Position numbers and translations under genes: made by a program
From: Verpa conica
Taxonomy: Eukaryota; Ascomycota; Pezizomycetes; Pezizales; Morchellaceae
Reading direction: 5' to 3'
NCBI GenBank assembly: GCA_033030425.1
Contig: JAUFSD010000006.1
Coordinates: 1,054,001 to 1,118,000, forward strand
Length of the DNA: 64,000 bases
Notes under the pieces: generated by a model
What the model was told of the DNA's origin: nothing
Database searches by the model: none
The model's input: the letters and a program-made list of their open reading frames with translations, nothing else
In this document: positions 31,930-42,918 of the stretch, piece by piece
Position numbering within the stretch: position 1 is the first letter of the stretch
Layout of the letters: every line of letters starts with the position of its first letter

Positions 31930-34349
31930 CTAAAAGGTTAAGTACACCAACTTACTTCCCCCATTCAGCGCCGTATCAGGAAAATCATTATCCTCGCTTT
32001 CGTCATCATCTAACATACTTACATCCCCAACATCTGCATCTGAGTCGTCTGCTACATCATCATATTCCACAACCTCCACATGGCCTGCCGCCTTGCTCCT
32101 GTTAGGGTTAAGAGGGTTCCCCAGTTTCTCTCTCTCCTCTTTTCTCCAATCACGCCTTCTCCTCCGCAGGCGGTAGAGAATCCATCCACAGCCTTCATAG
32201 AAAAATGTGTTATCGACCTCTCCAGATTCCTTCTTTTCCTTTCCCTTACTCTTCTCTCTATCTCGTTTTTCTTGCCTCAATTTTTTGTACTCCCTCCGTA
32301 TCTCATAATTCTTTTGTTGCTCCCTTTGCCTTTCCCACTCCAGCTGCCTCTTCTGATCCCTATCGCATCCCTCCAGCAATTCCTGGTGCGCCTTCAGAGT
32401 CGCACATACCCTTGGCTTCTCGTACTTATCCGTGCGCATCTCCCCTTGCCTATCATGTCCATCTTCTTCAGGATCTGCCCCTGTATTTCCCCCTACTTCT
32501 CCCAAGCCCGAGTGATCCAAAACAGACTTCCACCTGGGAAAAAGCATTTTCGCACTATTTCCATCTCTCATTCTCTCCTTCACACCTAATGGTACTTCTG
32601 CATTCCTATCATACCACAGCGTCACCGTCCTATTTCTATCAATCACGACTTCATTCTCGGAAGTTGTATAAAGCCCTCCCACCCCACCACCCCATTTCAG
32701 CATTTCCTGCTTCCCTCCCTCGCCAGTGAATTTATACCCATTTACCCCTACCGGCCACTTGACTAAATTGCTCTTATACTTCACTTCCTCCCACCCAGCG
32801 ACCTGCTCTGGCACATCCATAACCCCACCACCACCCTCCTTCCCATAGAGCTCTGTCGGCGAAAAGTAAAGTGTCGGCGCTACTTTTTGCTGGCAGGGCA
32901 AGCCGCCCAGCAGCTTTGCTCCCAAAGTATTAATCCTCCACTCCACCATAACCGGTGTCTTCTCCCCTGTGAAAACCCCATTTTCGTCTAGTCCCTCAAC
33001 ACCAACCCGATACCCGCGAGTGCCATAAAGGCCATAGGTGCCTACCCAGGTTATACTGACTTCTTCGCCCTCAGTGAGGATCTCTTGTATTGGTTCCTTT
33101 GACCACAGTGTCGATGGTGTTGGTAATAAGTCACCCTTGAATTGGATACCGGGCTCGAAGCGCCACGAGAACAGCTGGGAATCATCACGCCCGAGCCGCC
33201 ACGCGGAACATTGGCGGGTTTCACCGAGTCTGACTCCTTTCATGAATTTGCCGTCCTCTGTAGAGAAAATGCCTACTGCGGCGCTATCTGCTTTATAGAA
33301 AAAAAGGAATTTCCCTAGACTGTCCGGTGCTAGTATACAGCTACGATTACCATATCTAGGCAAATGTGGGTCCGCCCATATTGCAGGTAGACCGTGGGGT
33401 AGGGTTTGTAGGAGTTCCTTAAGGTGTGGGATCGATGGTGAGTTAGAGCTTCCGTGGGGTTCTTTGGGGAAGTTGTAGATGAGTATAGAGCGGCCACAAA
33501 CTGCGGCGAAGTAGTGGTGGTTGCATGCAGGGTGGTCGATCTGGGTGTTTCCATAGAAGCTGAAAGAGGAGATGATCTGTCCGAGAGTTTGGCGATGAAG
33601 TGAGTATACCTGAATGAAAGTATGACTATGTTTCATACTGTGGGTGTTGGTGGTAAGAAAGATATTATAATGATTAGGCTGCAGACACAACCAAAATAAA
33701 AATAAAAAGTAGAGATCAAATCTTACCTCCTTGGGGCGACATGAACCCCATATTGTCCTAACTCTACTTTCCCAGGATCAAATTCCCCTCGAGCCGCATC
33801 CCTCAAGTTCAGCCACTTGAGATGTCTGTGGCGTCCTTGGAGTACCATAACTCCCCTCCCTTTGTAGCACCTCACATCCTCCAATACAGCGCTTCTGTAA
33901 AGCTCTCCTAATTCATTATAGCAGCCCCCAACCCTTCCGTTCAATATCCCAACACTTACTTTCTTATTCATCTTCAAATCCCATAACATACACTCCCACC
34001 CTTTTGAACACATCTGCTCTCTGGTTTGATAGACTAGTACCTCTTCATCCTCCTCACAAAACAGAGGGAAACAATCCAAGCGTTCTTTGATACGGGGATT
34101 GCGACGACGAGGTTGTGTATAAGTACGGCGGGCTACAGCATCAAAAACACTCTTTGTACGAAGATTACTGGGTAGTTTTGCCTCCGACGAGTACGGGTAG
34201 CTATAGGCTAGAGCGTGAGAGACCACATCATGGGAAGAAAATATATGGCTGAAGGTTTTTGAGACTCGGCGAAGAAGGACAATATAGTGCCCATCGAGAC
34301 GGTCCATTATATTATTAATGATCTCGATGGGAAGAGATTCAAAGGGTGA
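31930..34349 (-). CDS. F-box protein with a long variable C-terminus (5' end unresolved)
   Basis: Two exons are supported (34349-33727 and 33637-31930), giving at least 776 residues. The N-terminus, FESLPIEIINNIMDRL followed by LLRRVSKTFSHIF, is an F-box, so the protein probably recruits targets to an SCF ubiquitin ligase. The middle alternates short beta-like stretches (FAAVCGRSILIYNF, VGIFSTEDGKF) that may be a degenerate propeller. Residues of about 620-700 are a highly charged Arg/Lys/Glu coiled coil, and the end is acidic. Exon 1 begins at an AG directly after an in-frame TAG, so an earlier exon with the true ATG must exist; I could not find it. An in-frame ATG at 34307 would cut the F-box. 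GTAAGT near the stop might also be an extra donor. Confidence 0.72.
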
Positions 34350-35921
34350 CTACCAAACTAATTAGCTTATACAGCTATTATGGTAGGTGATTTTGATAGT
34401 AAGCCAGTTTCTGAAGCACGCTCAAAGAGTGTTGTGTATTTTACATCCCCTGGGCGTACATCAGAAAATGGCAGATCCCTGGATGAACGTAAACGGAAAG
34501 AGAAAACAAGTAGAGGCTCTTACAGTTCGTGTCATCCTCGCTCTGTAGTACCGTGTTCCGCTCCCTTGGCGCCGTCGGGAAGACATCGAGAAGTCTGGCT
34601 TTGGGGATCCAGTAAGAAGTGGTTCTGATCTAGGATTCATACCAGGTCCTAATGTTGACAGCTGAGGGTGAATTATCACTGCTTTAGGAACCCTGGATCC
34701 CTATGACTAGTTATTGCTAGTGATGTCGTTGCCAAAGCCTTATAGGGTTAGGGCTGAGAACAGGTGATGAGGTCATCAGTGCATATATTTATGGTCTTTT
34801 GCAAGGATGTTACCCCGCAGAGGTCAGACACACGGTATCACTCGGTATGGGTAAATATCATCCCTAGATGGGGCTCTGATGAGTCTAGGAAGATTGATAA
34901 TAGTGGTGATTACTAGCATGAATGTCACGGGAGTGAGATGCAACGTCACAGGTTTTAACCCCATGTGTGGGCCTTGAGAACAAACTCTTTTTACCGACTT
35001 CTCTATCTAGACCATGAAGTCTTAGGTCTTCTAAATGTTCTTCTAGCCTATTTAAATGGTACCCCTTGATGAGATACATCCTTTAAGGTCACTCCAGGCT
35101 ATAATATCGATTTCAGAATACCACTGGCATCTACGCCGCACTAGAGATGTGGATAATATTACCCCGCAGAAGGAATCTTCACACTACCTCACTCGGTTCA
35201 GGCAGCCAAGTGACGTACGTATGCATATTTACTCTGTATTCTCCCGCGGTTTATACGATACATATGCTAAGACTAGAGAGAAAGGGAAATCCCGAGGGCT
35301 GTGGTTCGCTTAACAACGTAAAGGGCCGTGCATAGCAAGGCTGAGTGAAAGCGATGGCCATGACACGACCTCGAGATCGGCTGAAAAAGTCAACACTCCA
35401 TGTTAGTGAAGCTGCCCATTGGCCGGCCTGATTTTGTTGTGCATCAAGCCACCGCCGCATTGGGGGTGGTGGACTACGGGATAAACCTTACCTAGAAATG
35501 AATCTCCCCCATTCCAAACCCAAGGCTGCGATTGCCTACATACATGTAGTCGTTAATAGGGTGAGTGTATCTACATGTACGTGTAGTCATATACCTTCCT
35601 TGTCCTAAGAGGCTCTACAAGGCGCAGGCAAGAACTAGAGGATCCTGTATAGAAATGACTCAATTCTATCAGCTATGAATCCTTGTTTAAGATTTCCCAC
35701 TGAATGAATATAAATACTACATCTAGTTGACTATCCTCTCTCGTGGGTTAAGCAACAACAGAGAGCCTTGCCCTACCCTTATCCCCAATAAAAGACAACA
35801 CAACTACACATAATCAGTTAACTCAAGTGGTGAGTACTGCCTCATTTCCTATATTATTAGATAAATACAATCAAACTAATATACTCTAGCTCTCTAGCTT
35901 TACAAGTTCCCTCCCGCCACG
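34350..35921. other. Spacer with the 5' parts of two divergent genes
   Basis: About 1.6 kb without a supportable frame. It should contain the missing first exon and promoter of the F-box gene and the promoter of the VIT/vWA gene. Just before the ATG at 35922, a GTGAGT donor (35831) and CTCTAG acceptors (35885 onward) could form a 5' leader intron. Confidence 0.45.
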
Positions 35922-38747
35922 ATGACCCGTATCCTCGCCGGAATCTACTATAGTACGCCTTCGTCTCCCCAAACCCCCCTCACCAATCTCGCTTCTCGCC
36001 TCCGTACCGAAGTCGTCGACCTCACTGCCACCCACACACTTACGCAGGTCTTCTGCAACCCACTTCGCCAGAACCCGACCGGGGAAAATTCCACTCCCCA
36101 TATCCGCGAAGCAAAATACACCTTTCCCCTCTATGAATCGTGCGCTGTAACGGGGTTTTCGGCTCAAATTGGCTCCAAGTTCATAACTGGCGTTGTCAAG
36201 CCGAAAAAAGAAGCGAAAGCCGTTTATGAGGCTGCTAAAGCTGCCGGCAAGCAGGCGGCCTTGTTGGAGCAGAACACGGCGGAGGTCTTTACCACTAATA
36301 TTGGGAACATACTCCCAGGGCAGTTTGTTGTTGTGGTGATCAAGTATGTGCACGAACTTAAACAGGACATTGAGGTCGAGGGGGTAAGACTAGTGATACC
36401 TACTATTATTGCACCAAAGTATGGAGACCCAGGTTTCGACAGCTCACATTATGTATCTGGCTGGGAAAATGGGTGGAATACTATGGGGAAAAGGATTGTG
36501 GAAGCTGCTGGGGGGAGACCAGAGACTCGGGGTTTAGCAATTGAGGTCGTGGCTACTATGAATGGTTCTATTCGGGGAATTCAGAGCCCCAGTCACCCCA
36601 TTTCCGTCAATATTGGCTCCCACGATGCATCTGAACAAGGCGATTTTAACTCGAAGATGGCTCGAGCAACACTAGCGGTTTCATCCACTTCACTTACAGG
36701 CCTCGACAAAGACTTTACTCTTGTCATTAACTCCACTGACATTTCTCTCCCCCGGGCCTTCCTTGCACCCCACCCAACTCTGCCCTCTACGTCAACCCTC
36801 CTAGTGACTCTCGCCCCACGCTTTGAGTTGCCTCAGCAGTGCCCAGAAGTAGTTTTTATTGTCGACCGTTCTGGGAGCATGTACGACAAGATCAAAACCG
36901 TCCGTTCCGCACTTCACCTCTTTCTTGCCTCCCTTCCTGTGGGAGTATTCTTCAACATAGTCTCCTTTGGGAACAATTGCACCAGCCTCTGGGATAATTC
37001 CCAGTCTTATAATGCTGAGACCCTTGAGCTTGCAAAGCGCCATGTAGACGCAATGGAATCGAATATGGGAGGGACAGAGATGCGTGCCCCTTGCGAGTTT
37101 GCTATTAACAGGCGCCGTGAAGGTATGAACCTAGAAGCTTTGGTGTTGACTGATGGGGAAATATGGAACACTGAGCCACTCTTCGAATACATCAACAAGG
37201 TCACATCTTCGGGTGACGCTCGTTTTTTCTCATTGGGCGTGGGGGAAAGCGTTAGCCATTTACTAGTTGAAGGGATTAGTAGGGCTGGGAAAGGCTATTC
37301 TCAGATTGTGGGTCTAGAGGACAATATGCAAAAGAAGATCATGCGTATGCTCAAAGCTTCGCTAACACCGCATGTCAATGATTGGAGTGTCGACTGGGAT
37401 GGGAGGTCAGAAATTATGTCTTCATTCCAGAATTCACAAAAAAAGGCGGAAGCACCTGTTGTGCATGCCCCTATATCTCTCTTCGACCCTTCATCCGACC
37501 CTGATAATACAACTTCTACCCCCTCTCCCTCCCCCGTCCAACCGCCAATCCTCCAAACTCCCGCGACTATCCCCCCTCTCTTTCCCTTCACCCGCACAAC
37601 AGTCTACACTCTTCTCACAGAACCTTGCACGCCCCCCACGGCAGTTCACATCCTCGGCAACGCTCGTGACTCCAATACAAACTCCATTCACCCCCTCAAG
37701 CTCACTATCCCTGTCACAAATATCACAACACCCTCCACCTCCCTCGGCCTCTACTCTCTACTCGGTCGTAAACTCCTTCAAGATCTCGAAGAAGGCCGCT
37801 GCGGGTATATCCCCTCGTCTGAAACCTCCCAAATAGAAGCAGAAGGGACCCGTCTCGGTGTTAAATTCGGCCTTGCATCAAAGTGGACGAGTTTCGTTGC
37901 GGTCGTCTCTGGGAGGGAAGCTAGAGCTACTAACAAAACCCCAACCACATCTGATGAGGATGAGGATGAAGATGAAGATCAGGATAATGTCATTACGGAG
38001 TTACTGATTGTGGATCCCCAGCCTCCCAGTCGCTCAGTGAGCGCTATTGCTTCACTTCGTGCTGGTAGCGCCGCGGTTTCCACAAAGGCGTTTATGTCTG
38101 TTACTACTAGCAATAGCCCACATCTATCTGCACTTCCAGTTTCCCGAACCCACAGTGTGGGAATGGACGCTAGTAAACAAAAGTCGAAGAAATCCGGGGT
38201 CCAACGAGCTTCGCCTGGGGGGAAAGAGCCACTCAGATCTATTGACCCGGATTCGATACATATAATTAATCGTGAATCCGTTAGGTTTCAATCATCGGCT
38301 CCCCCTCCCGGAGACAGTTTGTTTGGATCAGCCCCACCTCCACCCCCCCCTTCCTTTTCCATGGCTGGATTTTCAGCACCCCCACCTCCACCTCCCCCTC
38401 AAATAGATCCAACCACTCCTAGTGACCTCATAGCGGCTCTATCACGTCTACAGCTCTTTTCGGGGCTCTTCCTGGTTTCAGCAGAGCTATTAAAGATTCT
38501 TGGGCTCTCAGAAATGGCGGTAGATGACGGGAAACAACGACTCGGGGTTACTACAGAGGATAAGAGGATGGAGAGTGCGCTTATAACTTGTATTGTGTTG
38601 GCCTGGCTGAGGATACAAATGAAGGATCATGAGGAGGAGTGGGAGCTTATGGCCGGAAAGGCAAAGGGGTATGTTGAGACTGATGTTGGGAAAGAAGAGG
38701 TGGCGAGAATTGAGAGAGAGGCGGAAGCAATTTTGGGGAGTGTTTAG
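35922..38747 (+). CDS. VIT and von Willebrand A domain protein
   Basis: An intronless 941-residue protein with the architecture of inter-alpha-trypsin heavy chain/PARP4-like proteins, widespread in fungi. A VIT domain covers about residues 10-150 (the ITGVVKPKKEAKAVYEAA block is typical). A vWA domain follows at about 305-480, with an intact metal site: DRSGS at 315-319, plus a conserved Thr in MGGTEM and an Asp in LTDGE. Such domains bind partner proteins through a divalent cation. A low-complexity region has an acidic DEDEDEDEDQ run near residue 675 and Pro runs near 805-830. The last 110 residues form a helical bundle-like tail. There is no signal peptide, so it should be intracellular. 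The specific role in fungi is unknown. Confidence 0.9.
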   Translation: MTRILAGIYYSTPSSPQTPLTNLASRLRTEVVDLTATHTLTQVFCNPLRQNPTGENSTPHIREAKYTFPLYESCAVTGFSAQIGSKFITGVVKPKKEAKAVYEAAKAAGKQAALLEQNTAEVFTTNIGNILPGQFVVVVIKYVHELKQDIEVEGVRLVIPTIIAPKYGDPGFDSSHYVSGWENGWNTMGKRIVEAAGGRPETRGLAIEVVATMNGSIRGIQSPSHPISVNIGSHDASEQGDFNSKMARATLAVSSTSLTGLDKDFTLVINSTDISLPRAFLAPHPTLPSTSTLLVTLAPRFELPQQCPEVVFIVDRSGSMYDKIKTVRSALHLFLASLPVGVFFNIVSFGNNCTSLWDNSQSYNAETLELAKRHVDAMESNMGGTEMRAPCEFAINRRREGMNLEALVLTDGEIWNTEPLFEYINKVTSSGDARFFSLGVGESVSHLLVEGISRAGKGYSQIVGLEDNMQKKIMRMLKASLTPHVNDWSVDWDGRSEIMSSFQNSQKKAEAPVVHAPISLFDPSSDPDNTTSTPSPSPVQPPILQTPATIPPLFPFTRTTVYTLLTEPCTPPTAVHILGNARDSNTNSIHPLKLTIPVTNITTPSTSLGLYSLLGRKLLQDLEEGRCGYIPSSETSQIEAEGTRLGVKFGLASKWTSFVAVVSGREARATNKTPTTSDEDEDEDEDQDNVITELLIVDPQPPSRSVSAIASLRAGSAAVSTKAFMSVTTSNSPHLSALPVSRTHSVGMDASKQKSKKSGVQRASPGGKEPLRSIDPDSIHIINRESVRFQSSAPPPGDSLFGSAPPPPPPSFSMAGFSAPPPPPPPQIDPTTPSDLIAALSRLQLFSGLFLVSAELLKILGLSEMAVDDGKQRLGVTTEDKRMESALITCIVLAWLRIQMKDHEEEWELMAGKAKGYVETDVGKEEVARIEREAEAILGSV

Positions 38748-39389
38748 GTAGTAACGACAGCTGGATCATAGCTTGTCACTCGGAAAGCTGTCTGTTTTTT
38801 TTCAGGGAATTAGGGAATTTAAAGGGTAGTTGAGTTTTGAGTACCGAGTTTAAGATTTATGACCCAATTGAAATACAGAAATACTATGTTTGATGTCTAG
38901 TTTCTAGTACCTGAACACAATAGGCTTGTTTTGTAGGTTATTATGCATAACTCAGGGTATGGTATTTTACATCATGCTTAAGTACTCCCCAAACCGCCGT
39001 ATCCATATAACCCAGCCTCGTTCCATCAACTAGTTCCGCATCCTACCCCAACAACCCGATCTGGACGACTCGTAGACCTGCAAAGATCCTCTCCAGTTGG
39101 CTTGATAGACACTACAAGAATCCATGGCTACCTCTCGAAAGAGTATCAGAAACCATTGAGCACGTATTTCCATATCTCCCACCCCATTGAAAAAGATGAG
39201 AGCAAAAATAACTTAGAATACATTAATCTAGGCCGCTTTTTGGACAAGAAAAGTCCACGATTCTCAGCATGCCTACTACGTCAGAGAACTGGCCGTCTTC
39301 TACTATACGCACATTTGTCTAGATACATACCCGCCTAAAAACACGTACACCAAATTACCTACACCCGACTCCTCAGATATCCAACTTCA
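38748..39389. other. Convergent 3' intergenic region
   Basis: AT-rich spacer between the VIT/vWA gene and the APH-like gene, which converge. A 78-residue frame at 39102-39338 shows no domain and is not called. Confidence 0.5.
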
Positions 39390-40889
39390 CTACCGAAACC
39401 AATATCCAATAAAATAAACCAAAGTAAATATAATCATTACCCACCGAAATGACAGAAGAGAGTTAATATACCAAATCAGGATAAAAGTTTCGCTCGAGGT
39501 AACCTCTTGCCTATCATCCTCCACGAGGGTGGCATCTATATCTACAACCCCAGTTGCCTTAGACTCTAATTCAACCACAGCTTCACCTGAAGATTCCTTA
39601 TGAGCTGCTAAGCCCCCGATACCCCTCCGCCCGAATTCTTTCTCCCAGTCTTCCACAAAGACCTTATACCTGCTGGCATCCAGATCACTGGATAAGCCAC
39701 CCAAAGCAAAATTTGAGAGTCGCCTCAACCACGGCCCAGAACCATATGCGTCTTCCAGGTATCCAGGCAAGAACGCATCTATTTTGGTGTCAAAATAATT
39801 CTTTATCTTCTGCTCGACTTCGGAAAGATTCACCGGGGGAAGTGTATCGGGATCGCCATCCCAATCACTTGGGGCCGTTCCCGAGTTCCACAGCCATACT
39901 GGGGGTTTTCTGCTGAGGACTGCGGGAACAGATAGTGCGCCATCCCAGTCAATAACGCCTGTGATTTTCCAGTTACTATCTTTCTTCTCAACTAGGATGT
40001 TGCGGGGTTCAAGGTCCCAATGAAAGAGAACATTTTCTTCATCGGATTTGAGTAGTCCGAGTTGTGAGAACTGGCCTACGATCTCTAGAAGCTTATCCCA
40101 AAAGTCAAACGTGTGGGTAGAGCTCCCTTTTTTGTCGTATTCGTACCATGCCTTCAATTGGATGGAGAAAAGGTTTTCAAGGCTTGTTGTAGGCTCTGTT
40201 ATGACTTCTTTAGGATCAAGTCCATTACACCCCTGGTTAAACCCAGTAACTTCCAAGTCACAAGAAAGATTCTCGCATGAAGTGGATGATAGAGGGATTG
40301 GTCTGGAGGAGGAGCAGACCAGTCTACCGCCTTTTGGAAACTTGATGCTCTCTATCTTAATTATGATAGAAGCTACCTGATCAGCGATGGTAATCTTCTC
40401 ACGATACGAGAGGTCACCATAAGCTTTTTCAAGAGGGATTCCTGGTAGACGTGTGTGAGCAACATACCCCCGTTGGATAGGGTTGTTTGGAGTCAGGTCA
40501 TACGCCTGGACGGCGGCTGTCGGAAGGTGGTCTCCAACAAAGCGGAGGATAGCGATCTGGTTCTTGAGGTCTGATTCTTCGGAGTCTTCACTGAAATGTG
40601 GAACCCTGAAAATGCAAGGTAGTATCTTAGGGTCATCGAAGCTAACGCCAGTAACCCTATTATAGTTACCACCTTTAAGACACTCTACAAGAGCTGGTGG
40701 CCCAAGACCGATGTGTGAGCAAAGTTCGGAAATTTTGTGTTGGTAGGTATCGAAATGTTCTTGACTATATTCATAAGTAGATGTTGGTGAATCGGGGTTT
40801 GGTCCACTATAATCTAGACTTTTTTGAGACGGGGGATCTTCAGTCTGTTCAGCCATAGCTGTGTTATAAAGCTGCGAGTCCAAGGACAT
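39390..40889 (-). CDS. APH-fold kinase-like protein with a C-terminal membrane segment
   Basis: An intronless 499-residue protein of the fungal aminoglycoside phosphotransferase (APH) superfamily. The catalytic loop reads VLFHWDLEPRNILVEKK, with the HxDxxxxN pattern (Trp after His, as in many fungal members), and ITGVIDWDGALSVP supplies the metal-binding Asp. Upstream, LKGGNYNRVTGVSF resembles a phosphate-binding loop. Fungal APH proteins are numerous and mostly of unknown substrate; drug resistance should not be assumed. The last 30 residues (FILIWYINSLLSF ... IIFTLVYFIGYWF) are one long or two short membrane spans, suggesting anchoring with the kinase in the cytosol. The ATG at 40889 is the first; M12 is an alternative. 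Confidence 0.85.
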   Translation of the reverse strand: MSLDSQLYNTAMAEQTEDPPSQKSLDYSGPNPDSPTSTYEYSQEHFDTYQHKISELCSHIGLGPPALVECLKGGNYNRVTGVSFDDPKILPCIFRVPHFSEDSEESDLKNQIAILRFVGDHLPTAAVQAYDLTPNNPIQRGYVAHTRLPGIPLEKAYGDLSYREKITIADQVASIIIKIESIKFPKGGRLVCSSSRPIPLSSTSCENLSCDLEVTGFNQGCNGLDPKEVITEPTTSLENLFSIQLKAWYEYDKKGSSTHTFDFWDKLLEIVGQFSQLGLLKSDEENVLFHWDLEPRNILVEKKDSNWKITGVIDWDGALSVPAVLSRKPPVWLWNSGTAPSDWDGDPDTLPPVNLSEVEQKIKNYFDTKIDAFLPGYLEDAYGSGPWLRRLSNFALGGLSSDLDASRYKVFVEDWEKEFGRRGIGGLAAHKESSGEAVVELESKATGVVDIDATLVEDDRQEVTSSETFILIWYINSLLSFRWVMIIFTLVYFIGYWFR

Positions 40890-41593
40890 GACCTGATAGA
40901 GCTATATTAACTGATACCAATAGTTTGGAGAGAACTCTTCGTAACAGGAGGGCACGACAGGGCTATAGGAAAGCAACTGCAAAATTAAAATCAGAAAAGT
41001 AGTGATGGAGAATAAACCTATGAAACCGGTGGCTTTAAGCCATCAAAGAACAAAGGTGTTCACCAATACACCAATATTACCCGGATTAAGAACAAGTAAA
41101 AATTACTTATGTATTCAGAGTTTACACTATACTAGATTTAGTAGGTACTATTATTCTCTAGACAAATACTGAGAATATCCCTACGCAGTGTGGTGATCTT
41201 TTTTTGTTTCCTCAATAACTACATAAGCCCTTGGGCTATGGTAAATGGGGATTATCTTAACTCTTAAATAGATCTACAATTCTTTTTCATACTCAAATAA
41301 AGCAATCAAGCAAAATTTTACCTCTAGGGGCTTCTGGTAAAGGTTGGTCGGGCCACTCATGTGTATAGCAGAAACTCTCACAAAACCAGCGGGGTTTTTA
41401 GGAGATAACCCTACACCTATATACACCTAGTCCTACTAACATCGTGCGCGCGTACTTCTCTTATACCTCTTTGGAAAGCGAGGTTGTCTTACGTTGTAAA
41501 ATTTCGGACATGTTTACGGCACCAAATGCTTATTACTTACACATAATAAGAAACAAAATGCCAATAAAGAAGATGTACATGCCAATGTAACGC
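40890..41593. other. AT-rich spacer
   Basis: No gene is seen. Directly before the next gene's stop, in another frame, 41533-41600 (minus strand) encodes a hydrophobic stretch (MYIFFIGILFLIMCK); see findings. Confidence 0.45.
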
Positions 41594-42918
41594 CTAATCT
41601 TTAATCTCGAGCTTAGAGAGATCAACACGAAGTTGGGTACTGATTCCCGGCTCGAGGGAAGCAACCCCAGGGCCAGGGGCAGTAATTTCAGGCTCGTAGA
41701 CAGAAACCTCAGGCTCGATGACACTAACTCCAGGCTCGAGAATGGCAACTTCAGGCTCGTGCACAGAAGTTCCAGGCTCGGGAACGGCAACTTCAGGCCC
41801 AAGGGCAGTAACCCCAGGCTCGGAAACAGTAGTTTCAGGCTCAGAGGACATAACTCCAGTCCCGGGGTTTATGACTCCAATCTCAGAGAGCCGGTACTCA
41901 GCCTGCATACAGTGCCACAAAAGGTATCCAGTAACAAACTCATCAAAATTTTCATGCAATGTACTGCTGGCCAAGAAAGTCTCCTTGAGACCCCTATGAG
42001 TACTAACACAACTCTCAGAGGTTTCTCTCAGAATAGACACCGGGTTAACTCTCGCAATCCTCGCCATATTCACAATACACACATTCGTCTTAGCCCCAAC
42101 AACAACATCCTTGTAGAAGGACAAAACATCATTTGCCATGTCGATAAAGTCGACCAAATCCGTGATTGCTGGGAGATATGATCGGAGGAATGATGACTCG
42201 GGAAAGTAGCGCTGCGGGAATAGCATATGTGCGAAGCTTTCACTATTGCCGGCCCTCCGGCGATGCCACCTGGGAAAGCTACTAGTGGTAGCATTGAGCC
42301 CATTTACGTATAATTCATTCGAGTATAACCCCTCAACTATACACCCACTGATGAAGCCAAGAGTTGATTTGATAATTGCTTGTGTTCCGATTGGTCCGTA
42401 GTGTTGGTAGACGCCTTCCCGTAGAAGCCCCGCAAGTAGCTCTAGGATTGGATCCCAAGAGTGGTAGCGAGGCTTACTAAACTTTACGAAAAACGATTCG
42501 AGTTCATTGCGGATTTTTCCAATAGGGGCGTACCTAATGTAGAGAATGCAGATACTATATTTTGCTATAAAGAGCTTGATGTCCTTGGAGAAAGCGGAGG
42601 GATAGCAATTGGCGAAGGATACGCAGGAATTTTGATGTTTGTAGATAAATTCGTGGCAGCGGCCAGGCATCTTAAGATCTGAAAAGAAAGAGGAGAAACT
42701 CTTGCTGAGATCCGAGTTGGGAGGGGTTTCTGTTTCAGTGGAAAAGTTGAGATCTTCAAGGAACTTGCGAACCATTGCTCCTTGGAAAGCGGGCTGGATG
42801 TGAAAGTCGCAGCTATCGGGTATTCCGTAGCTTACCTAAAAAGAGATTTGATTAACAATTCAAATCTACTTAAAATTTGGCAGTGTTGCACTCTTACATC
42901 CTCAGGTGCGAGTGGCAT
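41594..42918 (-). CDS. TRI5-like terpene synthase homologue lacking the Asp-rich motif
   Basis: Two exons (42918-42898, 42835-41594) give 420 residues. The first ends at GAT before a GTAAGA donor, and a TTTTTAG acceptor continues the frame. Similarity to trichodiene synthases runs through residues 50-325: a PIGTQAIIKSTLGFISGC helix, WHRRRAGNSESFAHMLFP, an NSE-type metal motif NDVLSFYKD (from N242, last position Asp for Glu), and YRLSEI near 320. The first metal motif, expected near residues 100-110 in this fold, has no acidic pair; the sequence there is LYIRYAPIGK. Ionisation of farnesyl diphosphate normally needs that motif, so this may not be an active cyclase. Residues 330-410 are ten heptapeptide repeats not found in TRI5. 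No P450 or other pathway gene lies nearby. Confidence 0.78.
41648..41868. repeat. 21-bp minisatellite coding for a heptapeptide repeat
   Basis: The word AGGCTCG or a close variant recurs every 21 bases without a gap (41669, 41690, 41711, 41732, 41753, 41774, 41795, 41816, 41837, 41858). On the minus strand it encodes ten heptads beginning EPG, EPE, GPE or GPG, with EPG and EPE mostly alternating, which suggests a 14-residue higher-order unit. Confidence 0.92.

Noticed and set aside
34800..35200. Possible direct repeat sharing TTACCCCGCAGA and CACTCGG (about 34809 and 35159)
   Set aside because: Similarity stops after a few short words. It may be ancient repeat DNA but is not strong enough to call.
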